Position numbers and translations under genes: made by a program. Below are positions 1 through 5,173 of a DNA stretch of 9,255 nt, piece after piece. The notes under the pieces were generated by a model that saw only the letters and a program-made list of their open reading frames with translations, searched no databases and was not told the origin of the DNA. Each line of letters begins with the position of its first letter. The stretch's first letter is position 1. The stretch is from Candidatus Bathyarchaeota archaeon JdFR-04 (GTDB lineage: Archaea > Thermoproteota > Bathyarchaeia > Bathyarchaeales > UBA233). Location of the stretch: NCBI GenBank assembly GCA_002010925.1, contig MTLR01000084.1, positions 1-9,255 of the forward strand. Direction: 5' to 3'.

Positions 1-381
1 AATGTTAGTTTCTTTTAGGATCTTGTCCGCTGTTTCCGTGTCTATTTCAACATCACCTAATGGCGTCCGCCAACTCCCTTCTTTCATGATTGCCAAACCA
101 CTGCCATAGCCCATATGGTTCGGACCTAGGAGAATAATAACCTCAGGTTTGCCATCTAATGCAAGTTCGTAGTAGGCGTAAGCGGCTACTGGTCCGGAAT
201 ACATGTAACCTGCGTGGGGACATACAAGCCCAACTATTTTTCTTGCCCCTTTCTCTTCAACTTCTGGAAGTTTCCCTGGGCCGAGCTGATCTAGAAAGCA
301 CTTTTCTATCTGTCTTTTCAAAGCTTGGGGATTGGCTTCGTAGAAAGCTCCTGCTTGACTTGGAAGTCTGACCCTCGCCGT
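1..381 (-). CDS. Memo-family (AmmeMemoRadiSam system protein B) protein, 3' end outside window
   Basis: This partial gene covers 127 codons and continues past the left edge. The reading frame directly after the rpsB stop begins TARVRLPSQAGAFYEAN, which matches the N-terminal R-x-P-x-x-A-G-x-F-Y pattern of the Memo family. It then shows CPHAGYMYSGP (His56) and LLGPNHMGYG (His89), the two conserved histidines of the family's putative metal/active-site pocket, and a SWRTPLGDVEID block. Memo proteins have a class III dioxygenase-like fold; their archaeal role is not settled, and genes next to rpsB are common in archaea. No ATG, GTG or TTG lies between the rpsB TAA and the conserved motif. The first codon, ACG (381-379), sits 8 nt after GGGAGG, so ACG initiation is proposed. 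A sequencing error in an ATG is the main alternative. Family assignment is firm; the start is not. Confidence 0.88.
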
Positions 382-1065
382 TTAGGTTTCCTCCCGTGTG
401 ATTTTTGTTTCAAATTCTTCTATGGATACATTTAACTCCTGGTTTAGTGCTAGTTCACCTCTCTCTCGTAATATTTGTCTGGCTAAAAGCCAGTAGATTG
501 TTGCAAGGGCTTTTCTTCCCTTGTTGTTCGTTGGAATTACTAAGTCGATTCCGGCGAAGTCGTTATCGGTGCTACACAAGGCCACGACCGGAATCCCTAT
601 CAAAGATGCTTCCTTAATCGGTTGAGAATCGGCGCGGGGGTCGGAAACTAAGAGAACATCTGGTTCTAGCCGATTAGGATAGAGAGGATTCGAGAATGAG
701 CCTGGAATGAACCTTCCGATAATGGGCGTAGCGCCTATTGTTTCACAGAACTTTTTGACTGGTTGTTGGGCGTAGAGCCGAGCTGAAGCAACTGCTATTT
801 TCGAGGGTTCAAAACGGGCTAAGAACTTAGCGACTATTCTTATACGTTCATCTGTCTTTTTTATGTCAAGCACAAAGAGTCCATCAGGTCGGACACGATA
901 GATAAATGGCTCCATGTTTTTGGTTTTCATCCGTGTTCCTATATGGACTCCAGCTGAAAGCAAGGTATCCCTTGGAAGCAAAAGTTCTTCTTCCGCGGTA
1001 ACCGTCTGAGATGAGCCTTCTTCGCCTTCTTTTATAGTTTCTTCTTGGTCCTTTTTTTCAGCCAA
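382..1065 (-). CDS. rpsB: 30S ribosomal protein S2 (archaeal S2p/SA type)
   Basis: The product is a 227-residue small-subunit ribosomal protein. After a roughly 30-residue acidic N-terminal extension rich in Glu and Gln, the S2 core starts with LLSAGVHIGTRMKTKNMEPF and continues with YRVRPDGLFVLDIKKTDERI, RFIPGSFSNP, PDVLLVSDPRAD, EASLIGIPVVALCSTDND and VIPTNNKGRKALATIYWLLA, all characteristic of archaeal/eukaryotic S2. The start codon is TTG, 2 nt after the eno stop, with an AAGGT Shine-Dalgarno-like element inside the end of eno; no in-frame ATG precedes the core. It is the penultimate visible gene of the rpoD operon, and its TAA is followed immediately and in frame by the Memo gene. S2 assembles late on the 30S head/platform. 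Identity is certain; the exact N-terminus is likely but not proven. Confidence 0.96.
   Translation of the reverse strand: MAEKKDQEETIKEGEEGSSQTVTAEEELLLPRDTLLSAGVHIGTRMKTKNMEPFIYRVRPDGLFVLDIKKTDERIRIVAKFLARFEPSKIAVASARLYAQQPVKKFCETIGATPIIGRFIPGSFSNPLYPNRLEPDVLLVSDPRADSQPIKEASLIGIPVVALCSTDNDFAGIDLVIPTNNKGRKALATIYWLLARQILRERGELALNQELNVSIEEFETKITREET
390..395 (-). promoter_or_regulatory. Shine-Dalgarno for the Memo gene, inside the end of rpsB
   Basis: GGGAGG on the minus strand lies within the last codons of rpsB and ends 8 nt before the ACG codon at 381-379. This spacing is normal for archaeal initiation. It supports a start exactly at ACG rather than at a downstream TTG (321-319), which would remove the conserved N-terminal motif. 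Confidence 0.55.
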
Positions 1066-1067
1066 AT

Positions 1068-2324
1068 TTAACCCAACCTTGGTAAACTAGACATTTGCGC
1101 TCTGTTCCCAAGGAGTTCTTCTATCCTTATCAACTCATTTATTTTCGCTATTCGAGCTCCTTCCACGATACCAGTCTTTATTATGGGGCAATTTAAGCCT
1201 ACAGCCAAATGGGCAATATGCCAGTCAACAGTATCTCCGGAACGATGAGAAATTATAGGTACATATCCTCCTTTTTTAGCTAATCTCACGGTCCTCATAG
1301 CGCGAGCAAGCGTACCTACTTGGTTAACCTTTATTATTATGGCGTTTCCTGCCTCTGTTTTCATGCCATGTTTTAGACGTTTTTCATTAGTAACGAAGAG
1401 GTCGTCTCCACAGATAAGACATTTTTCCGTTTTTCGGGTTAGCTCTGCGAAGTTTTTAAAGTCTTCTTCGTGGAAAGGGTCTTCTACATACACGAGTCTA
1501 AATTGCTTAATTAATTGAAAGATATACTCTAGTTGTTCACCGGAGTCAAGTTTTTTGTTACTTCGGGAGTAAATATACCTCTTGGTTTTTGGGTTCCACA
1601 AGGTTGAAGCAGCTATATCTAAGCCTACCCGACATTCAAAACCCATCTCCTCACTCACTTCTTCGCAAACGCTTGAGATAAGCTCTAACGCTTCATAATC
1701 ACCTAACTTTGCAATCCAAGCTCCCTCGTCACTTCTTCCGCCACTAAAGTCTTTAGTGGCTTGTTTTAATCTTTTACCAACTTCCTTGTGGACGAGTGTA
1801 TTGGCTTTTGCTGCTTCTTGAAAGCTTCTTGCAGCGATCGGTAGTACCAGGAACTCTTGAATATCAGGCGTTTTGTCTCCTGCATGTTTTCCACCGCTTA
1901 TAACATTTCCAAGAGGGTAGGGAAGTTCATAAGCGAGTTGCCCCCCTAAATATTGAAACAGAGGTAAGCCGTAGGCGTTTGCCGCTGCTTCCGCTACTGC
2001 AAGAGACAACGCGAAGGCGGTGTTTCCGCCAATATTTATGAAGTTCTCTGTGCCATCTATTTCTACAAGGGCTTCATCAATTTCCTCTTGCATATCTACA
2101 TTCATTCCTAAAAGCTCTGGAACAACTATGTTTTCGATTTTTTTCAAGGCTTCGTCTATTCCTCTTCGTGGATAAGGTGAAACTTCATTTTTTCCTCTGC
2201 TTGCTCCTGATGGTGCCGATGCCCTTCCTAAGCTTGAAGGAGTTATTACGTCTACTTCTATGGTTTCGTTTCCTCTGCTATCGAAAATTTTTCGTGCAAC
2301 AATATCATCTATAACTGTAGACAT
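1068..2324 (-). CDS. eno: Enolase (phosphopyruvate hydratase)
   Basis: This cytosolic enzyme converts 2-phosphoglycerate to phosphoenolpyruvate in glycolysis/gluconeogenesis. At 418 residues it is full length for the archaeal type. By family comparison the key residues are present: Ser39 in the PSGAS loop, His147 (GGKHAGD), Glu157 (DIQEF), Glu200 (SDEG), metal ligands Asp236 (LDIAAS), Glu281 (EDPF) and Asp307/308 (GDDLFVTN), then Lys332 (IKVNQVGTL), His360 (SHRSGDT) and Lys383 (IKTG). Two active-site loops deviate from the textbook form: GASRG instead of GASTG, and SDEGAW instead of GDEGGF. The ATG is preceded by GAGGG, with 12 nt to the rpoN stop. Placement between rpoN and rpsB is the classical archaeal arrangement, so it should be co-transcribed with the translation genes. 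Confidence 0.97.
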   Translation of the reverse strand: MSTVIDDIVARKIFDSRGNETIEVDVITPSSLGRASAPSGASRGKNEVSPYPRRGIDEALKKIENIVVPELLGMNVDMQEEIDEALVEIDGTENFINIGGNTAFALSLAVAEAAANAYGLPLFQYLGGQLAYELPYPLGNVISGGKHAGDKTPDIQEFLVLPIAARSFQEAAKANTLVHKEVGKRLKQATKDFSGGRSDEGAWIAKLGDYEALELISSVCEEVSEEMGFECRVGLDIAASTLWNPKTKRYIYSRSNKKLDSGEQLEYIFQLIKQFRLVYVEDPFHEEDFKNFAELTRKTEKCLICGDDLFVTNEKRLKHGMKTEAGNAIIIKVNQVGTLARAMRTVRLAKKGGYVPIISHRSGDTVDWHIAHLAVGLNCPIIKTGIVEGARIAKINELIRIEELLGNRAQMSSLPRLG

Positions 2325-2336
2325 TTCCCTCTCTCC

Positions 2337-2564
2337 CTAATAGGGTCTAGCTGCCCTCCTTCGATAAGCTTCCTCGAAAAACTTGAGCACTTCATCTATT
2401 ATTTCTACGTGTGAGAGAAACATACGTCGACAGCAATACCTTTTTATTCCTAAGCTGTCGAGAACCCATCCCGCGTCTTCCCCGGCGCGAACTCTTCGGG
2501 CGAATTCCTCCCATTTATCTGCTATAAGCTTACCACACGTGAAACATCTGACCGGAATTATCAT
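2337..2564 (-). CDS. rpoN: DNA-directed RNA polymerase subunit N (Rpb10 homologue)
   Basis: This 75-residue assembly subunit of archaeal RNA polymerase binds the RpoD/RpoL platform. It starts [12 protein letters not shown] and contains the atypical zinc site Cys7-x2-Cys10 with Cys44-Cys45 ([12 protein letters not shown]), as in Rpb10. Length is slightly above the usual 65-70 because of a basic C-terminal tail ([12 protein letters not shown]). The ATG is preceded by a strong AGGAGG Shine-Dalgarno 9-10 nt upstream, in the 14-nt gap after rps9. In many archaea rpoK (Rpb6) follows directly; here eno follows after 12 nt, so rpoK must be elsewhere if present. Confidence 0.97.
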   Translation of the reverse strand: MIIPVRCFTCGKLIADKWEEFARRVRAGEDAGWVLDSLGIKRYCCRRMFLSHVEIIDEVLKFFEEAYRRRAARPY

Positions 2565-2578
2565 ACAACTTAAACCTC

Positions 2579-2995
2579 CTATCGGTAGCTTTTCTGATCT
2601 CTAGCCCTAGCTCCCGGCCCTCCGAATTTTTTGGGTTCTTTTCTTCGGGGGTCACCAGCTATCATAGTTCTATCATAAACTAGAAAGACTCTACGAAGAT
2701 GAGAACTTTTTGTCCATTTAAGAAGAGCTCTAGCTATGGCCATTCTAGCCGCCTCAGCTTGCCCCATGAACCCTCCTCCCCAAACTTTTACGTCTATATC
2801 AATCTGCTTCCAAACCTCATCGCCTGCTTGCATCAAGGGTTCCAACATTTTTTCTCTTGCTATGTCGGGTTGGAAGATTTCAAGAGGAATTTTGTTTATT
2901 CTTATTTTTCCGTTGCCAGGTCTAATAACAGCTCGGGCTATAGCTGTTTTCCGTTTCCCACTTATCACTATAACCTTCCGCGGATTAGGTGTCAT
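2579..2995 (-). CDS. rps9: 30S ribosomal protein S9 (archaeal S9p/S16e type)
   Basis: This is a 138-residue small-subunit protein on the 30S head whose basic C-terminal tail reaches the P-site tRNA. Typical blocks are visible: [20 protein letters not shown] near residue 12, [20 protein letters not shown] in the middle, and a C-terminal [18 protein letters not shown] tail ending in the expected Lys-Ser-Tyr-Arg. The Asp before QKSYR sits where an aromatic residue is more usual to me, a minor oddity. The ATG overlaps the rpl13 stop (ATGA, 4 nt), indicating translational coupling. Its order after L13 and before RpoN is the standard archaeal arrangement. Confidence 0.97.
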   Translation of the reverse strand: MTPNPRKVIVISGKRKTAIARAVIRPGNGKIRINKIPLEIFQPDIAREKMLEPLMQAGDEVWKQIDIDVKVWGGGFMGQAEAARMAIARALLKWTKSSHLRRVFLVYDRTMIAGDPRRKEPKKFGGPGARARDQKSYR

Positions 2996-3435
2996 GTTTC
3001 TTCACTCCAGCCTATCTCCTTGGCTAATTCTGCAACTGTGAAGTAGGGGCAACGTAGTTTGTTCGCATGAGCTTCTTTCAAAGTTTCTTTCTCCATATCT
3101 CGAAGTTCTTCTGGGACTCCAATATACACGCGGAGTCTTTTATAGGCTAATTTTCCCTTTGGCTGTTTATAAGGAAGCATCCCACGTATGGTTCGCCTCA
3201 CTACTCGATCTGGCCGCCTAGGATGGAAGGGTCCCTTCCACGGATGCCCAACGGAAAGAAATTCCTTTACTTCTTTTACTTTGCTTTTCCTTTTCCCCGA
3301 AATTACGGCTTTCTCTGCGTTTACTATAATTATCTTTTCTCCTTTTAGTAGGCGTTTTGCCACTATGCTTGACATTCTCCCAAGTATCAGATTGGTTGCG
3401 TCGATTATTGAGGTTCGTTGAGCCATTGTTTTCAT
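2992..3435 (-). CDS. rpl13: 50S ribosomal protein L13 (archaeal L13p/L13Ae type)
   Basis: This 147-residue large-subunit protein binds 23S rRNA early in assembly. Diagnostic segments are [69 protein letters not shown] and RLRVYIGVP. Two ATGs are possible, 3435 and 3426. The one at 3435 lies 7 nt after GGTGA, formed by the end of rpl18e, while the other would be 16 nt away, so 3435 is preferred. It starts 7 nt after the rpl18e stop and ends in a 4-nt overlap with rps9. Confidence 0.97.
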   Translation of the reverse strand: MKTMAQRTSIIDATNLILGRMSSIVAKRLLKGEKIIIVNAEKAVISGKRKSKVKEVKEFLSVGHPWKGPFHPRRPDRVVRRTIRGMLPYKQPKGKLAYKRLRVYIGVPEELRDMEKETLKEAHANKLRCPYFTVAELAKEIGWSEET

Positions 3436-3442
3436 AGGTTTT

Positions 3443-3805
3443 TCACCCCATTATTTTAACATTTGAACCTTTAGGGTTCCTTTTTACCAACTGATAAAAA
3501 GTGAGGCAACTGCCCCGTTTTTTCAGTATTTTTTCTCTTGCTTTTTCTGAGAAACAGAAAGCTGCAACTTTTACTGGGTGATCTAGGTTGCCGCTTCCAA
3601 GGACTTTTCCGGGAACAGCTACAAAATTTCCTTTTTCAGTGTAACGGTTTATTTGGCTGAGGTTCACTGCAACGCGTCTCCTACGCGAGGTTGAAAGCCT
3701 TTTAGCTAAATCCCTCCATATCTTCGCGTTATGCTCTCGAGCGGCTTTTTTTAGAAACCTTATTAAATCCATTAACTCCGGATTTGTGGTTTTCAATTTC
3801 TTCAA
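3443..3805 (-). CDS. rpl18e: 50S ribosomal protein L18e
   Basis: This 120-residue protein belongs to the L18e/L15 family, found in archaea and eukaryotes but not as L18e in bacteria. Recognisable parts are the NPELMDLIRFLKKAAREHNA helix, AKIWRDLAKRLSTSRRRRVAV, LSQINRYTEKGNFVAVPGKV, LGSGNLDHPVKVAAFCFSEK and the C-terminal GSNVKIMG. The start is TTG, overlapping the rpoD stop as TTGA, with GGTGG 7 nt upstream inside rpoD. A second TTG nine bases downstream is possible but has poorer spacing. It occupies its standard position after rpoD and is probably translated by coupling to it. Confidence 0.96.
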   Translation of the reverse strand: MKKLKTTNPELMDLIRFLKKAAREHNAKIWRDLAKRLSTSRRRRVAVNLSQINRYTEKGNFVAVPGKVLGSGNLDHPVKVAAFCFSEKAREKILKKRGSCLTFYQLVKRNPKGSNVKIMG

Positions 3806-4614
3806 GCCTTCGCCACCTTAAACTCTTTAATAAGTTCCTTGAACTCTTCATCCAAGATTTTAAGCGCTTCAAAAATTATTGTTTCTGGTGAAAGTCCCCC
3901 GTTAGTTTCTACATGAAAGATGAAAGCGTTAGTTTCCCATTCCACTCTTATTGCCTTAGAGTCTTTTGGACAAACATCAACACAATCTTGACATAAAGTA
4001 CAAGTAATCAAGTTACGAATTTCGATTCTGTTTCCAGTTCTCGTAAAGACTTTTTTGGGGCAAATTCTAATGCATTCGCCGCATGCATCACAGTTTTCTA
4101 GAATTCCTATTCTTGGCATATACTTGTAGGTGCACATAGATACTGGTTGCCACTTAGCGTGTTTCTTGCCCTTCCCAAGCTTAGCATAAGCTTCTAACAT
4201 TATTCTTTGTCCAGTAGCCAATTTAACTATAGGAATATGCGGGCTTACCGGGATAATTTCCGGGTTTTCGCTTTTTAAATCACCTGAATACACGGTAACA
4301 GGAGAATCTGTTGCTTCTTTCTGAAGAGTTAACGTCACGCGGCAAAGATTACATCCGAACTCGCTTTGACAAGGACACTTCTCAGGAAGATTGTAGGATT
4401 CTAAATCAGTTTTTAATGGTATAAGCCCAAGTCGGTGCGCCAAAATCTCATCATGAAGTATGGAAGAATTTTCAATTACAACAACCTCGTCTATTGCCAT
4501 GCAAGGCACCTCCGATATAATTGTTCTACGTAATGCATTCAAGAAAGCCGTGTGAACACCCTTAATAAGTAAACGTAAGTTTGTATCATCCCTTTCTAAC
4601 ACTTCAACTTCCAC
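3802..4614 (-). CDS. rpoD: DNA-directed RNA polymerase subunit D (Rpb3/alpha homologue) with Fe-S domain
   Basis: RpoD dimerises with RpoL to nucleate RNA polymerase assembly, like bacterial alpha. Residue numbers here count from an upstream in-frame GTG (4626); subtract 4 for the preferred start. The first dimerisation half holds FLNALRRTIISEVPCMAIDE and HDEILAHRLGLIPL. A Rpb3-like zinc loop follows (Cys84, 86, 92, 95). A ferredoxin-like insert has two full cysteine quartets, 179/182/185/189 and 209/212/215/219, enough for two Fe-S clusters. The C-terminal FIFHVETNGGLSPETIIFEA block closes the dimerisation domain. GTG at 4614 is preferred because GGAGTG lies about 9 nt upstream, whereas GTG at 4626 overlaps that site. 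It is the first gene of the operon; rps13-rps4-rps11, which often precede it, are not here. Confidence 0.95.
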   Translation of the reverse strand: MEVEVLERDDTNLRLLIKGVHTAFLNALRRTIISEVPCMAIDEVVVIENSSILHDEILAHRLGLIPLKTDLESYNLPEKCPCQSEFGCNLCRVTLTLQKEATDSPVTVYSGDLKSENPEIIPVSPHIPIVKLATGQRIMLEAYAKLGKGKKHAKWQPVSMCTYKYMPRIGILENCDACGECIRICPKKVFTRTGNRIEIRNLITCTLCQDCVDVCPKDSKAIRVEWETNAFIFHVETNGGLSPETIIFEALKILDEEFKELIKEFKVAKA

Positions 4615-4623
4615 GGAGGTTAA

Positions 4624-4629
4624 CACTCC
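4624..4629 (-). promoter_or_regulatory. Shine-Dalgarno deciding the rpoD start
   Basis: GGAGTG on the minus strand lies 9 nt before the GTG at 4614. It overlaps the upstream GTG at 4626, which therefore cannot use it. The GGAG could also pair with CTCC at 4618-4615, which would hide the ribosome site. Confidence 0.45.
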
Positions 4630-4636
4630 ATTTTTA

Positions 4637-4652
4637 TTTAGACGTCTCTAAA
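4637..4652 (-). repeat. Perfect inverted repeat (hairpin) in the rpoD leader
   Basis: On the minus strand TTTAGA, a GACG loop and TCTAAA form a 6-bp perfect stem with a 4-nt loop, ending about 8 nt before the rpoD Shine-Dalgarno. Its centre contains the 8-bp palindrome AGACGTCT (4640-4647), so it could be an RNA hairpin or a DNA operator. The stem is AU-rich and only moderately stable. Confidence 0.4.
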
Positions 4653-4691
4653 CTTATGTGCCTTTCAATAAAAGAAGGGTGCATTATTTCA

Positions 4692-4705
4692 ATTTTATGG
4701 TTTCT
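4692..4705 (-). promoter_or_regulatory. Candidate BRE/TATA promoter for the rpoD operon
   Basis: On the minus strand GAAACC is followed directly by CATAAAAT, which resembles an archaeal BRE plus TATA box. A start site about 25 nt downstream would fall near 4669 and give a leader of about 55 nt carrying the hairpin at 4637-4652. A second AT-rich element, CTTTTATT at 4674-4667, is an alternative TATA box and would shorten the leader. Confidence 0.35.
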
Positions 4706-4815
4706 AAAGAGGCAGACTTTACACTCCTAAATCAAAAGAGAGACTTGACGGTCATACTATGTGATTGTCTGAGGCATCTACTTGGAAAAGGAAATGGTTG
4801 ATAACTTAGGCCTCA

Positions 4816-5082
4816 TTACCGCAATAGTTCCTCTAATAAGGGCCCAAACGCCTTTCTTATGGCTTCTTTGAATTCTTCTGCTTTTACCAAAGTGAGACAG
4901 CTAACTTTTCCATTTTTTTCGCATGTTACAACTGCTAGCTTGTCTCCGGCTTTTATCTTAGCTTTTTCCCTAATCTCTTTGGGTAATACAATTTGACCTC
5001 TATCGTCTATTGTGATTAAAGCGTCTAGTTTACAACAGGTAAGAGGGCTTTGAGCTTCGCACTTCATTTTATCTGTGCACAT
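4816..5082 (-). CDS. AbrB/SpoVT-type DNA-binding protein with cysteine-rich N-terminus (HgcAB-associated-like)
   Basis: This 88-residue protein has a swapped-hairpin AbrB domain: LDALITIDDRGQIVLPKEIR, EKAKIKAGDKLAVVTCEKNG and LTLVKAEEF, then a C-terminal helix FKEAIRKAFGPLLEELL. The N-terminus carries Cys2, Cys8 and a Cys16-Cys17 pair ahead of the domain, with Cys54 and Cys62 inside it, which suggests metal or redox sensing. From memory, this CC-plus-AbrB layout resembles archaeal/bacterial proteins annotated as HgcAB-associated, but no hgcA or hgcB is in the window, so no link to mercury methylation should be assumed. The start is ATG at 5082, because AGGTGA lies 5 nt upstream and the GTG at 5091 is part of that site. 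It is a single gene with its own promoter, between the MBL gene and the rpoD operon. Confidence 0.85.
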   Translation of the reverse strand: MCTDKMKCEAQSPLTCCKLDALITIDDRGQIVLPKEIREKAKIKAGDKLAVVTCEKNGKVSCLTLVKAEEFKEAIRKAFGPLLEELLR

Positions 5083-5087
5083 TTTTT

Positions 5088-5093
5088 TCACCT
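5088..5093 (-). promoter_or_regulatory. Shine-Dalgarno deciding the abrB start
   Basis: AGGTGA on the minus strand ends 5 nt before the ATG at 5082. It contains the alternative in-frame GTG (5091-5089), which argues against that start. Confidence 0.65.
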
Positions 5094-5106
5094 GAAAATA
5101 ATGACG

Positions 5107-5154
5107 TATCAGAATATTTAAATTTTACTGATTAATTAGAATTATCAGATTATT
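5107..5154. repeat. ATCAG-box repeat array over the abrB promoter
   Basis: TATCAGAATATT (5107-5118) and TATCAGATTATT (5143-5154) are direct repeats differing at one base in 12 and spaced 36 bp apart. Between them, CTGAT (5128-5132) is the same ATCAG core in inverted orientation. The array covers the TATA and BRE elements, so it is a candidate operator, possibly for autoregulation. The region is AT-rich, so chance similarity is possible. Confidence 0.4.
5115..5128 (-). promoter_or_regulatory. BRE/TATA promoter of the abrB gene
   Basis: On the minus strand GTAAAA is followed by TTTAAATA (5122-5115), a good archaeal BRE plus TATA box. A start site about 25 nt downstream falls near 5090-5096, just ahead of the Shine-Dalgarno, so the leader would be very short. 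ATCAG/CTGAT boxes flank the element. Confidence 0.5.
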
Positions 5155-5173
5155 CGTACATAACTATTCCTTT

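Larger units (their letters stand above)
4615..4815 (-). promoter_or_regulatory. Non-coding leader/promoter region of the rpoD operon
   Basis: This interval of about 200 bp between the AbrB stop and rpoD holds no convincing ORF or tRNA. It contains a BRE/TATA-like element, a 6-bp hairpin and the rpoD Shine-Dalgarno, each listed separately. The AbrB-proximal half contains short pyrimidine-rich runs on the minus strand, which could act as an archaeal T-rich terminator, but none is long enough to call. Confidence 0.5.

Noticed and set aside
159..371. Plus-strand open frame opposite the Memo gene
   Set aside because: It is the antisense shadow of a strongly conserved minus-strand Memo frame, has no recognisable motif, and its composition mirrors the opposite gene.
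382..1065. S2-Memo gene fusion as a single annotated protein
   Set aside because: A clean TAA separates the frames and a good ribosome site sits just before it, so two proteins are more likely; readthrough is kept only as an alternative.
2699..3046. Plus-strand open frames opposite rps9 and rpl13
   Set aside because: The opposite strand encodes unmistakable ribosomal proteins S9 and L13; the plus-strand translations look like random antisense.
4619..4630. ATG-GAG-TGT-TAA micro-frame before rpoD
   Set aside because: Three codons overlapping the ribosome site; most likely chance, since the ATG comes from the A-rich run plus the GGAG element.
4741..4810. Possible tRNA, small RNA or terminator downstream of abrB
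   Set aside because: No cloverleaf, GC-rich stem or long T run could be found by eye; only short pyrimidine tracts are present.
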